Below, one piece after another: positions 25,135 through 36,342 of a stretch of 64,000 nucleotides of DNA. The DNA is from Saccharum officinarum (taxonomy: Eukaryota; Streptophyta; Magnoliopsida; Poales; Poaceae). The notes beneath the pieces were generated by a model. The model saw nothing but the letters and a program-made list of their open reading frames with translations, was not told the origin of the DNA and did no database searches. The stretch lies in contig CM036167.1 of NCBI GenBank assembly GCA_020631735.1, forward strand, positions 2,670,988 through 2,734,987. Reading direction: 5' to 3'. How positions within the stretch are numbered: the first letter of the stretch is position 1; each line of letters begins with the position of its first letter. The position numbers and the translations under genes are program-made.

Positions 25135-26660
25135 TTAAATTGATATTCCTATGCCTTTGACACACTCCACACCTCTGGATGAAATCTCTAGTGTCTTCAT
25201 ACATGGTTGGCCAAAAGAATCCACTCTGCTAAATCTTTGTATGAGTACGGAATACCCCATAATATCCTCGATATGGTGATGAGTGGCACTTCTGAATAAT
25301 TTGAATGCCTTCCTCTGCCGGCACACATCTTCTGAGTAGTCCATCATCACAGACTATGAAGTGGTATGATGGATCCCATATGTGGAGATGACTTTCACAA
25401 ATGAGTTTTCTTTTGTTCTCCCCTGGTGGTACATGACCTGCAACCATAAAATTGACAATATTCACGTACCACGGGTCTGATTTGGTTACCTTAAAGAGCA
25501 TGTCATCCCTCAGCAAATCATTAATATGCAATTTCTGTGAATTCTCAAATTGCATTCTAGACAAGTGATTGGCAATAGAATTTTCTACTCCCTTTTTATC
25601 TTTTATTTCTAAATCAAATTCTTGGAGTAATAAAATCCATCTTATAGCATCTTTCTTAGTGAGCAAATATTTTAGAGCAGCATGATCAGTATAAATAATT
25701 ACTTTTGCTCCCACTAAGTAAGACCTAAATTTATCAATAGCAAATATAACAACAATGAGTTCTTTAATAGTTGTTGCATAATTAAGTTGTGCTCCTATCA
25801 GAGTTTTACTAGCATAAGCAATTGCATGATGTTTCCTTTCTTTTGTTTGTCCCAAAACTGCCCCCACAACATAATCACTAGCATCACACATTATTTCAAA
25901 AGGTAATGACCAATCAAGGGGTTGAATGATTGGTGCAGAGATGAGTGCTTCCTTAAGAATGTTAAAAGATTTCAAACGTGTATCATCAAATTCAAAAGGA
26001 ACATCCTTAGCTAACAAGTTAGTTAGTGGTCTAGCAATATGTGAAAAATCTTTTATAAATCGGTGATAAAAACCACAATGACCAAGAAAACTTTGGATTT
26101 CTTTTATATTCACAGGTGGAGGTAGTTGTTCAATCACTTTAATTTTAGCTCTATCTACCTCTATACCTCTTTCAGACACTAGGTGTTCTAGCACTATTCC
26201 TTCTCTAACCATGAAATGATATTTTTCCAATTAAGGACTAAGTGCTTTTCTTCACATCTTTACAAAACCTTATCTAAGTTTTCAAGATAGTCATCAAAAG
26301 TTTTTTCATAAACAGAAAAATCATTCATGAAAACTTCTATAATCTCTTCAATCATTTTAGAAAATACAGACACCATGCATCTTTGAAAAGAAGTTGGAGC
26401 ATTACATAATCCAAAAGACATTCTACGATAAGTATAAGTTTCATATGGACATGTAAAAGTGGTTTTGCTTTGATCATTAGGGTAGATTGAAATTTGGTGA
26501 TATCCCGAATAACCATCAAGAAAACAAAAGAAAGAATGATTCGCTAAGCGCTCTAACATTTCATCAATGAAGGGTAGCAGAAAATGATCTTTTTTATTGC
26601 TTTATTAAGTTTTCTATAATCTCTGCACATTCTTCATCTAGTGACAGTTCTTTGGGGTAT
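25135..26660 (-). pseudogene. Reverse transcriptase/RNase H remnant
   Basis: The frame at 26260-26559 holds YRRMSFGLCNAPTSFQRCM, the conserved gypsy RT block. The expected YxDD catalytic motif reads VFMNDFSVY (MNDF). The frame at 25229-26230 continues with [20 protein letters not shown], the RNase H start ([18 protein letters not shown]) and a Ty3-type connection ending ANHLSRM. Stops separate the pieces. The YVDD-to-MNDF change would by itself hurt polymerase activity. Confidence 0.82.
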
Positions 26661-26790
26661 TAATTTATTCTTGTCATTTTTAAGAATAGTCATTCCACCC
26701 TTTTTAGGTACAACTTGAACAGGGCTTACCCACTTACTATGCAGGATAGGATAAATAATCCTGACATGCAATAGTTTCAAAACCTCTTTC

Positions 26791-27843
26791 TTAACAATCT
26801 CTCATCACATTGTTAAACCTACGCTGGAGCTCTCTAGATGGGGTAATATCTGGATCAGTTGGGATGCGATGGGTGCAAAGAACAGGACTAATTCCCTTAA
26901 GGTCTTGGAGTGAATAGCCAAAAGCAGCTTGATGCTTTTCTAAGATAGTTATTAAGCGCAAAGATTCTTCTTGAGAGAGTTTATCACTTATGATCACAGG
27001 AGAATCTGGATCATCATTCAGAAAAGCATATTTAAGACCAGAGGGAAAAGATTTAAGTTTAATAGGAGGCTTAGGTGGCTCTAGCAATTCATTGAGAGGT
27101 TCAAGATCAGTAGGACCCTCATCCTCATCTACCTCATTGGTGAAGAACTGGTCATCATCTTCTAAGTTTGGTTCAATTAATTCTTCAAGAAATGCTACCT
27201 TAACCTCTTCTATTGGGTCAGGCTTGGAAAGTGGCTCTATCTTGGCTTTCAAAGAATGATTTATGGGCATAGAGAGCTTAAATCCTTTTCCAAGTCTAAC
27301 ATCTAACTTCCCTGTTTATCCTTCTTGGATAAGTCTTTCTATTGGCAATCCTATCAACACGTCGAATTCTCAAACATCAAAGATGTAGAAATTCAATTGG
27401 ACTTGGAATCCATTGACAATAATTGGAAGGGCACATAAAATTCTCAAACTTGGAATAATATTTCCCGAAAGACTTTTCAGCAATTTATTAGTTGGAATTA
27501 ATGGCATGTCTTCTAATAATTTCTTAGCAAAAGCAACAGACATGATATTAACATCTACTACTGGATTATAAAAAGTATCGAAAGGATATTTATCAATTTG
27601 GTATTGAATGGTGATAGAAGGATAATCTAGATGGATTATTTCATTTGAAAGCTCTGATTCTTCTAACCACTCGTCACTCAAAACTGATACTAATTCTTGC
27701 GTTATCTTTTTAAGAAACTCTACATCATCAGGGTGTAAAAAGTTTATATTTTTGGATTTCCTAGATTCCTGAGGTTTCATTATCACATGATAATTTGAGG
27801 TATTTTCAAATTTAGTAAAAAGATCATCCTCATAATTCAGCAT
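26791..27843 (-). pseudogene. Protease/pol N-terminal region remnant
   Basis: The frame at 27370-27843 includes a retropepsin-like segment (ALPIIVNGFQVQLNFYIFDV) preceded by FDTFYNPVVDVNIMS, where a catalytic DxG would be expected but is not seen. The frame at 26791-27270 carries the linker to RT (CTHRIPTDPDITPSRELQRR). Both are open but out of register with their neighbours. Confidence 0.6.
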
Positions 27844-27876
27844 AAAATCAGAAAGTGGAGTTTCCTCCTCTTCCTC

Positions 27877-28386
27877 TTATGTTAGTTCAGGCTCTAAAAC
27901 AGCTAAAGGTTGAGATGATTTAAGCAAAAGTTCAGGTTCACCTATTTGGGTTTCTTCTAATAACTCTTCTCTTTCTTCAGGAATGTTATTTAAAGTGTTC
28001 ATAAGAATGGTTTTCGCATGTTCAGCTATAATATGCATGAACGCTCCTCCTGCGGCCAAATTAAGGTATTTCTTTGTTTTTCTATTAAGGCCTAGAAAGT
28101 GTTGCAAAACCATGGGTTCTGGCAAAGCAAGACTAGGACCTAAATTAACAATACTATCAAAATATTCCCAAGCCTTACTTAGTGATTCATTTTTCTATTG
28201 TTCAAAACTCAAAATTTCCAAATGAAGTTTAGCGACTTTTTGGATAGGGAAGAATTGTAAACAAAAGTTAGAGCATAAAACTTCCCAATCTCCTTGACTA
28301 CTCCCAACGTGGTGATTATACCAGTGTTTAGCTTCTCCCATTAAAGAAAAAGGAAAAAGCTTCCATCTTAAAGTTTTATCGGTCAT
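27877..28386 (-). pseudogene. Gag remnant
   Basis: The frame at 28195-28386 contains KLFPFSLMGEAKHWY and DWEVLCSNFCLQFFP, the Retrotrans_gag pattern. The frame at 27877-28125 has the later gag segment (NLAAGGAFMHIIAEHA). They are separated by stops. Confidence 0.75.
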
Positions 28387-28454
28387 GCCTTCAATGTGGA
28401 GGCAGGCATAGGTCTGCTCAAAATTAGCTAGATGGAAATAGGGATTTTCGCTGT

Positions 28455-29303
28455 CACTACTAGAAAAAAGTGTGTTGCTGAACTAATTGAATTAACCCCT
28501 GGCGTAGCTCATAGCCAGATGATGTGATGGATTTAGATGATTCTACTGGCTTAAGGTACGAGCCCAATGGTGCTCCGTATTGATATAAAAGTGAGAAAAT
28601 CCCTTCATTGCCATTGAAAAATATAACAATCCCTTCATTGCCATCCAAAATTATCTCTTCCATTTGTTGGCATTCAAGTAGATTTTTTCTTCCCTTTATT
28701 GTCATTTCGTCAATTTTACACTAATGGTGTTATGAGCTCCTCTGTATGGTCATTGTTTTATCGCTTAGCCAACGTAATGACCACATATCTCTCTCTTTTA
28801 TTTTCCAAATCAATCCCTTCCAAATTCTAGGTGGTGAATCAGCTACAAGGCCAAAGCTACTGCACAAATCGGCCTTGCCTTGGCAGTCGTTGCGCATGCG
28901 TGACGCCCCACCCCGATGCCTGCGGCCCCCGTGTGTCGCCTTTGCTTTGGTGGTTGATGCACCGCGCGTTACGCCCACGGCCCCACTCAGTGAATCGAGC
29001 TGACGCCGTTGAGTCACCTACGCGGACCTCACTGTCATGGTGGCCCACAATAACATCTAGACTCCAGACCGACGGTAGCGACTGGCCTGTGCCACGCATC
29101 GACGTCTCCTCTAGCGTTAGCCTCGTGATGGCCAGCAACGCCAACGGCGTAGCTCATCTTCCTCTTCAACTGCATCGATACCGGCAACCCACCGTCGGCT
29201 AGGTTCATCTTCATCAATGTGACGTGCCCGGGCCCTGGAGCGTAGGCCGTGGTGCGCCTCGACCCAAGGTACAACAACACATGCATGAGGGTGGTAGCTT
29301 AAG
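28455..29303. mobile_element. CACTA-like terminus with flanking unknown DNA
   Basis: CACTACTAGAAAAAAGTG at 28455 matches the start of grass CACTA (En/Spm) elements. Just inside, AATCCCTTCATTGCCAT occurs twice (about 28603 and 28631), like subterminal repeats. The opposite end was not found; the element may be interrupted at 29303 by the next LTR element. The GC-rich stretch 28860-29290 could be captured gene sequence but I do not recognise it. Confidence 0.4.
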
Positions 29304-30453
29304 TGATACGGTCAGGGGGTCCCGATCTTCACGACGTAGGATGATCACCGATAACTAGCTGAAGAACAGCCGGATAACTTGCTGCAGGCAGCGATAACTA
29401 GTGCAACCTGGCAAATAAAACTCGAAGCCAACCACCGTCTTTAACCGGCAACCTGAATCGAGGATTCGCCCAACCACACTCTCAAAGAACCAACCAACAC
29501 AACCTACAATCAATCGAGGAAACCTCGAAGGGAGTAGGAGCACCAATTGGGAGCGGATGAAGCCGCCGCTTCTGTAAATCCCGCAAAGGAAATCACAAGA
29601 GCAAAGGGGTAGAGATCTCTCTCAATATTTGTTAGCACACAGCTGAACAAAGGGGGGGTTTGTATTCCATTATCGAAAGTCTAAGATTGCAATGAGTCTA
29701 GGAGGTATTTATACTAGCAACAGCCCTGCTAGATAGGTGGAAACTCAAAAAGAAAAAATAAGACGCACTATGTGAACGGGCCTCCTCGAGATGCCTTCCT
29801 GGAGAGTTTTCGCGTGGCTGCTGGTCTTCAGCGCAGTCTTCAGTGTTTTGGCAATAACTCTATCTTGGAAACTCCAAATGACATGCGGTTTGTTGGGTTG
29901 GAAAGTTAACTTGATAACCTTTCACACCATGTGCAGCATGTACCACGAAATATTGTAGATTGGTATAGTTTTGCATGGGAACTTGGACATCAGGCTGACT
30001 GCTGACTAGCTGACCAGTCTGTACTAAATCAGTCGAATCTCAACATTGGAGAATCCAAATCAAGTGAGAGAACTTGGGCTTGAAACTAGACTTGATAAGC
30101 TTTCCAACAAGTCCTCATGGGCCTTCATAGCTTTTGTGAGCAAAAAGTTGTGACTGATTCTTTCTAATGGTTCTGTCACACTGGACTGGCTCGAACGTGA
30201 TCCTCCTCTTTGTTTCACCCTTGGTGTCTTCTTGTCATCCTCCGTGGTGCACCTAAGCAATAGCAACGTGCACGACTTAGGTAGTATATAATTCTCATTA
30301 ACATTAAAATGATTTTCAGAAAGTAGCGCGTGCACCTCTTGTTGTAGCTTCTTGGCTCGACTACGTGTAATTGGTCCATCAAAGACTTGGACTGGTGTTG
30401 GTGTAGCTTGACTTGGAGGTTGTAACATGTTGTTGGTTGTCGTGGTCGTATCA
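29304..30453 (-). repeat. 3' LTR of the gag-only element
   Basis: The inverted ends are TGATACG/CGTATCA. The LTR also holds about the last 131 codons of the element's ORF. It matches 34939-35179 over the shared 241 bases with three single-base length differences and no substitution that I can see. Confidence 0.82.
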
Positions 30454-33400
30454 TCCTCCCCCCCTTGAAAAAGAGTCGTCCTCGACTCTAATCCGTCGAA
30501 GTCCAAAAATTGTGCTAGGCCAACAGGGGTAGATGCTATGTTTCTGTTGCAATCTCCTTCTTCCATCACAACAATGTGTTTAAATCTGTAATCATATAAA
30601 CCAAGTAGTAGTCTTATAGGTGGAAACCAAAAGGATTTAGAATCAAGTTTAGCTTTAACCTTGAATGGATCCTTAGAATTAAGAGTGAATGTTGATGTCC
30701 TTGGTATGATCCTATCATCCTTCCTCTCTTCAAAAAAACTTGTCCTCTGCTTTTGCTCTCCTGAAAACAGTCTAAAGAAAATAGAGAGTGGATGCATATG
30801 CCAATTGTTATGATTACTTGTTGAAGATTGTTCATTATCTTCTTTATAATTCATATGCACATTATTTCCTTTTCGATGAGATGAATAGTTTCTTAGATTT
30901 TGTGAACCTGAAATTAACTTTGAAAATGGAAGCACAAAAATTTCTTTTAAACCACTCATTTGATTCAGGTTATCATGTTTTATCTTTGCAAAATCAAACA
31001 TTTCAACAGATGTGCACGAAGCATGTATGGTATTCCAATAATTCTTGATGCTCAACTCATGCAAAAGTTTAGTAATGTACCTTTCATACTCAATGGTTCC
31101 ACATGTATATAAAAAGACTTTGGGTGAATGAACCAAACATATTTGCACAAGATTTCTTTGTTTCAGTGAAGAATATGAACAAGAAAATAACACTAATTGT
31201 TCTGAACAGCAAGCTCTAAACAACCTTTTTATCTCAAATAAAGAAAAGTATGGTTCACAAGATGTACAACTCATTTTATTTAACTTCAATTCAGTAATGT
31301 TGTGACATGTTATGCAAAGAGCACAAACATAAAATTTATTTATAATGTAGTGTCCAATGATGTTAAATGTAAACTTGCAGCTGTAGGCACTATTCAAAGA
31401 TTTCATAGATGATATATCAAGAACACTTTCAACCATTTTATTAATATTAACAAATTCATCAAGCTTGACATAGAACATACATTCAGCAGGAGATATTCTT
31501 CTAAAGAATTCAGCATGACTAATCAATTTCACATGGCCCACATTATCGACATGTAAATTATCATATATTTCAGTCAAAGTATAGCAATGGTCATGCATGA
31601 TTGAACAATGTTTGTCAACTTTCAAAATTTCAGCACTTGTATCAGCATGTGAATCAATCAAATCAGCACAAAGATTTTGTGTATACTCAATTTCAGTTGA
31701 AGCAAATTTGTCATCACAATTACTGGTCAATATATGTTGCAGATTCAGTTCTAAATTGTTTGCATTACCTTTCAGATTTTGTGATGGTACATGAATGATG
31801 CATTGTATCTCTGAACTTTTACCTTTTTCCTTGTCATGGTTCAGGTCTTGCACAGCATAGAGTTGGTTCTCAATAGTGGCAACCCTCGCATTTCTCTGGC
31901 CAAGTTTGGGGGTCTTTTGAGCAGCCATCTCCTCTGAATCTTCTTTATAGACCTGCATGTTGGGAGAAACAACACTAAGAGTAGACATTAGTGGGTTAGT
32001 GTTAAAATCATCCGTGCATGCCTTGCAATAAAGCTCTCTCTTTTTGTGTGGTGTATCTCTCACACTCATATTGTGGATACTCTCAATTTCACATTTGGTG
32101 GAATCACACAACTCACTTTTGTTTTCACTCTCACTCAATTTGGCTATGTGGCACTCATTCTCACAAGGGATTTGATGCATAATATTTTTAATGTCTTCTA
32201 GAGCAACATATGAATATCTTCCATCATTCATGATGTAATCGATTGCCATTGGGGTAGTAATGGTGGCAGCAACACCATCAGGTCTATCCTCTTCAAACAA
32301 TGATGATCTCTCAATTGCTGATGTGGATTCATCCCACTAATATTGCCTTCAATCTGAACTTTCTGTGGCATTGGAACAGCAATAGATGCAACCAAATAAT
32401 CATCTTTGACCTCTTCCAAAGATGCTGGACTAGCATTAGTATAAGTGGAATCATGTGCACTAATCTTTCCTTCAATAATCTCAACACTCTGTGACATGGG
32501 GGAGCACAAAATTTCAGCACCATTGTCCAATAATTCATCACATAATGCAGTTGATGGTACAACACATCTTGACACCACATTTGTGCTTGGAACCATGTTA
32601 GTTCGAAACTTCAGATCCATTAGATCATGATGAACTTCATCTTGGATAGATTTATTACTAGCAATAGATGGCACAATAGCATCATCTTTGTGCGCACATT
32701 CAGCTCTCAAACTGAAACATTGATTGGCCTTCAAATTCAGATTAGATTCACCTTCAAAAATCAGAGTGTTGCCAACCTCTTGGTCATAATTGGGTACTGA
32801 TTTTTCATCAGATGACATAGAAAATTTATGGACAGATTTGGAGCATATAACTTCTCCACTTTTAGCACTAGAATAAGGCTCAGAACTTTTAAGATTTGCA
32901 GCACTTGTGTTCAAACATGGTGGCAGTGCTTCTTGATGAAAATTTTTTAGATTTCCATGGCGTGGAACTGTAGCATGTTCCCTCAACTCAACACACAAAG
33001 GATCAGCCTCGATCAGAGAAGTATCTTCTCTAGTTTCACAACTCAACTGATGATCTTCCACAACTTGCATAGTGGCTTCTGCTACCTCACTTTGTGTGTC
33101 ATGTGCAGCAGAATTTTCTTCTTGATCTTGCTCAAAACTGAGACAAACATTGATGGGAACATTTGCAACTTGATTCTCATCAACCTCAGATTGTAAATGG
33201 CACTTTGGGATAGCAACAATATCAAGAGATGATGTAACACTATGATCCAATGTAATGTCACACACCTCAACATTTTCCATATCAATTTGGGACATAGAGC
33301 CTTCTTCTTGCTGCACAACAAAGTTCTTCTTGGAGTTGAATTGTTGATGTTCACTTCTCTTGGTACTAGAATCAACTAAAGAAACTTTTGGGACAACATG

Positions 33401-33893
33401 TCCTCTCTTCTTGCATGGACTTGATGATTGCTTCTTTCCAACAATGGAGGACATATTGGGCTGCAACTTAACACTTTTATCTTGGCACAAACTAATGTTC
33501 TGGGTGACCTTGCCTTGCTGCATCTTTATAACTTTCTTTTCCTCTCTAATTGCACAACTTAGAAGATCTTGCATACTTCTAAAATATTTGCCCTCAAGTG
33601 CAGCAGCAATGTTATCATTAAGACCTCTCTCGAAATATTCCATTGCGTTCATGTCATCAACAACATTTGCACGATGCAAGGAAGAATTTAGCTTATCATT
33701 AATATGCTTGGACAGATTTACTACCTTGCTTCACACACTGCAAACGACGAAGCAAAATCAGCTGATATTCCCTTGGAACAAATTCTTTTCTCATGGCCTT
33801 CTTCAAATCTTCCCAATTCTTGATGAGATGCTTATGTGGATATTGTTTCCACCAATCATGAGCATAATCTTCAAATTCAAGCATAACTCGTGA
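30060..33893 (-). pseudogene. Gag plus long unknown region plus pol-type tail, frame-disrupted
   Basis: The N-terminal piece (33884-33699) is Retrotrans_gag-like: EDYAHDWWKQYPHKH, NWEDLKKAMRKEFVP and KQGSKSVQAY, then a stop. The next frame (33679-32228) continues NVVDDMNAMEYFERGLN. After a frame change near 32325 a 746-codon frame (32300-30060) carries a Cys/His-containing region without a domain I know. Near its end is GPITRSRAKKLQQEVHALL, a motif typical of the C-terminal tail of gypsy polyproteins. The ORF crosses the polypurine tract and ends inside the 3' LTR. The arrangement suggests that the enzymes were lost between gag and tail. Confidence 0.7.
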
Positions 33894-34099
33894 TATCTCC
33901 TTGGCTTCTGAAAAATTTGAACCTCAAGTTCAATCTCCATTTCTTCTGCCAAACGAGAAATTTCTCCGGATCATTACTTCCATAGAATGGAAGATTGGTA
34001 TATCTTCGGCCTGTCATGGTTATTGCATATGCAAAATAGCAAGCTTATATGTGGTATAGGAAAATATGTAGAACTCTCACAACCTCACCTCTCTTACCA

Positions 34100-34920
34100 A
34101 CCAAAGCTCTTATGAATTCCCTGCCGCGGATTACAAATGTGTGGTGGTAACTGAAAGTGATGGCGAGGCGAATACAAGACTAGAGAGTACAGATTACGGT
34201 GGTTTTTATGTGGAGCTTGGTGGAGAATAAAACAAGGAATGCAATCTAAATTCTAGTTATTGTAATATTAAGTAACAATCCAAACTAGAAGTTCTCTGCC
34301 TAGTGCTGATCACAGAATATGAATGAGATGTAAATCGATCACACACACGCAAGGAAATTTCAGATTTGATGCAAACAAGGAGTATGATTGGGATGCAAGT
34401 GTTGCAATCAAACCCAACCAAAATTTTGCACCAAACAAGGATAGCACCTGGTTGCACTACTTGATATGAAAACTTTCAGCACTTGTGCACATAAACCTAC
34501 TGATCTTTCAACCTTTCTTTCTCAGTTTTTCTCTATTCTTTTTTTTTTTTTTTTTCTTCTCTTTTTTTTTGACACACTTTTTTATAACTAAACACAAAGA
34601 CCAGATTAAGACACTTGCACAATTAAGATAAGAACAAAACAAACGGTAGCTATAATAGGATCAAAGTTTACGCGAAGGACATGATATGAGTTTTCAGATT
34701 TTTTTTGTAGGGATTTTCAGATATATAAAGAGGCTCAAAGGACACGCAAAGGATAAAGATCAGCAACTAAAACAAAGACTCTAATGAACTGAAACTTAAC
34801 AAAACTCACTAAAATAACAGATTGAAACAAAGGGCTAAAGCAATGTATTTTTTAGGCTTTTGGTGGATAGGACGAAACAAATATATAAGTAGCTAAGGGA
34901 AAAAAAAACTACGTGGTAAC
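34100..34920 (-). other. 5' leader of the gag-only element
   Basis: AT-rich untranslated DNA between PBS and gag with a pure T run near 34539. No ORF is supported. Confidence 0.5.
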
Positions 34921-34924
34921 GAAA

Positions 34925-34936
34925 GCTTTGATACCA
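34925..34936 (-). promoter_or_regulatory. Primer-binding site of the gag-only element
   Basis: The minus-strand TGGTATCAAAGC starts two bases after the end of the 5' LTR, the usual place for priming by initiator-Met tRNA. Confidence 0.82.
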
Positions 34937-35179
34937 GATGATACGGTCAGGGGGTCCCGATCTTCACGACGTAGGATGATCACCGATAACTAGCTGAAGA
35001 ACAGCCGGATAACTTGCTGCAGGCAGCGATAACTAGTGCAACCTGGCAAATAAAACTCGAAGCCAACCACCGTCTTTAACCGGCAACCTGAATCGAGGAT
35101 TCGCCAACCACACTCTCAAAGAACAACCAACACAACCTACAATCAATCGAGGAAACCTCGAGGGAGTAGGAGCACCAAT

Positions 35180-35279
35180 NNNNNNNNNNNNNNNNNNNNN
35201 NNNNNNNNNNNNNNNNNNNNNNNNNNNNNNNNNNNNNNNNNNNNNNNNNNNNNNNNNNNNNNNNNNNNNNNNNNNNNNN
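35180..35279. other. Assembly gap (100 N)
   Basis: Exactly 100 unknown bases, the conventional size for a gap of unknown length. Both sides end inside LTRs of different elements. Confidence 0.98.
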
Positions 35280-35943
35280 CGGATGACACAATTCACACAA
35301 TCATCAGAAAAATTGCATCCAAGACAAAATTGCGTACAAAGTTGCATTTATTATCTGATCGTACCATACATGTCCGAGGGGGTATTATAGGGCCATAGTC
35401 TTCGTATTTTACATAAAAGTTTTTTACCCCTGACCTAAATATTTACAACCCTTCATTTACGTAAGGGCAGAATGGTCATTTTCTCCTAATTCAGTCTTTC
35501 TTTCGCGTTCAATCTTCTTTTTCCTTCAATGAATTTGTTTTCTTCAGATTATCTCATGTTCTGTCTCTTCTCTGTCCAGCAAGTTATTCCTGACGACGAG
35601 TCACAGGCAAGTTGAATTTCTGCACGAAGTCAACAGGCGAAGTTGAATATTCTTCGACTCGAAGTCGATAGCGAAGTTGAATTCTTGGCGACGAAGTCGA
35701 TATTGCGAAGTTGAATTCTTTGCGACGAAGTCGATAGGCGAAGTTAAATTCTTAGCGACGAAGTCGATAGGCGAAAGTTGATTCTTGGCGGCGAAGTCGA
35801 TAGGCGAAGTTAAATTCTTGACGACGAAGTCGAAATATATTCTTCGCTGTATTTTTTCTGCAAGTGTATTTCATTGAATATTTTTATATCTTTCATACTC
35901 CAAGTTGGCTTGAGTTTTTTTGGACGAAGTTAATTTCCCAACA
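35280..35943 (+). mobile_element. LTR, inverted partner of the LTR at 2567-3268
   Basis: The reverse complement of 2567-3268 aligns along the whole segment, beginning about 22 bases inside the LTR at the gap edge and ending CCCAACA at 35943. The following GGCAG (35944-35948) is the reverse complement of CTGCC and matches the target-site sequence of the left copy (CTGTC) at four of five bases. The tandem array (35620-35835) is degraded relative to the left copy. Confidence 0.8.
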
Positions 35944-36205
35944 GGCAGCTTAGGTGACTTTGGGCTGCCTCTGTCCAATGAGAAAGTGCGAAGTACCAGT
36001 GTTACCTTAGATAATCTTCGACACCTAATCCAACAAGAAGATATTAACACTGAATTCAATGTACATAACTTTATTATTGATATGAATAGCTACCTTCGTG
36101 TAAGAAAATCGAGTCAACTCTGCGTTATCGTCAAATATTCGTGTATAAGCTGAAGTCGTCAAGCACCTGGCAGCTGGCATAGTGGCATTCTAAACTCCAA
36201 CAAAG
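35944..36205 (+). repeat. Upstream segment of the first P450, duplicated inverted at 3540-4001
   Basis: GGCAGCTTAGGTGAC, AATGAGAAAGTGCGAAGTAC, TCTTCGACACCTAATCC and GAAGTCGTCAAGCA all recur in reverse complement in the left copy. Similarity ends near 36205, about 140 bases before the P450 start codon. Confidence 0.75.
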
Positions 36206-36342
36206 TCATCCCCATTTTCCTCTCCATTGCAGCTGTCCCCCTCCCCACAATCTAATGCCAATAAGTACGGTGGTCTCTTCTATGAACGCACGGTCCTGAA
36301 GTTATCACCTCACGCCGTCACAACATCCTCTCCAGTCTCCAC

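Larger units (their letters stand above)
20167..28454 (-). mobile_element. Decayed Ty3/gypsy retrotransposon (Athila/Tat-like), 5' end missing
   Basis: The 3' LTR is 20167-21385 (TGTTGGTA to CATCAACA on the plus strand). A polypurine tract GTGTGGGGGAGTT abuts it on the minus strand (about 21386-21398). Going upstream there is a long untranslated zone, then integrase, RNase H/RT, protease and gag remnants in normal order. Many stops and frameshifts show it is dead. The 5' LTR is not present; a CACTA-like end starts at 28455 where more gag would be expected. The lineage name is inferred from the gag and RT style and the tract. Confidence 0.75.
29304..35179 (-). mobile_element. Non-autonomous LTR retrotransposon with gag-like ORF only, 5' LTR cut by gap
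   Basis: The 3' LTR is 29304-30453 (TGATACGG to CGTATCA on the plus strand, 1,150 bp). A polypurine tract AAGGGGGGGAGGA (minus strand) abuts it at 30454. The 5' LTR starts at 34939 and is lost at the N gap after 241 bp. A primer-binding site TGGTATCAAAGC (one mismatch to the usual initiator-Met tRNA site) lies at 34925-34936. The left flank is TTAAG (29299-29303). The 4.5-kb interior has gag and a long unknown ORF but no protease, RT or integrase, so mobility would depend on another element. Confidence 0.85.
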
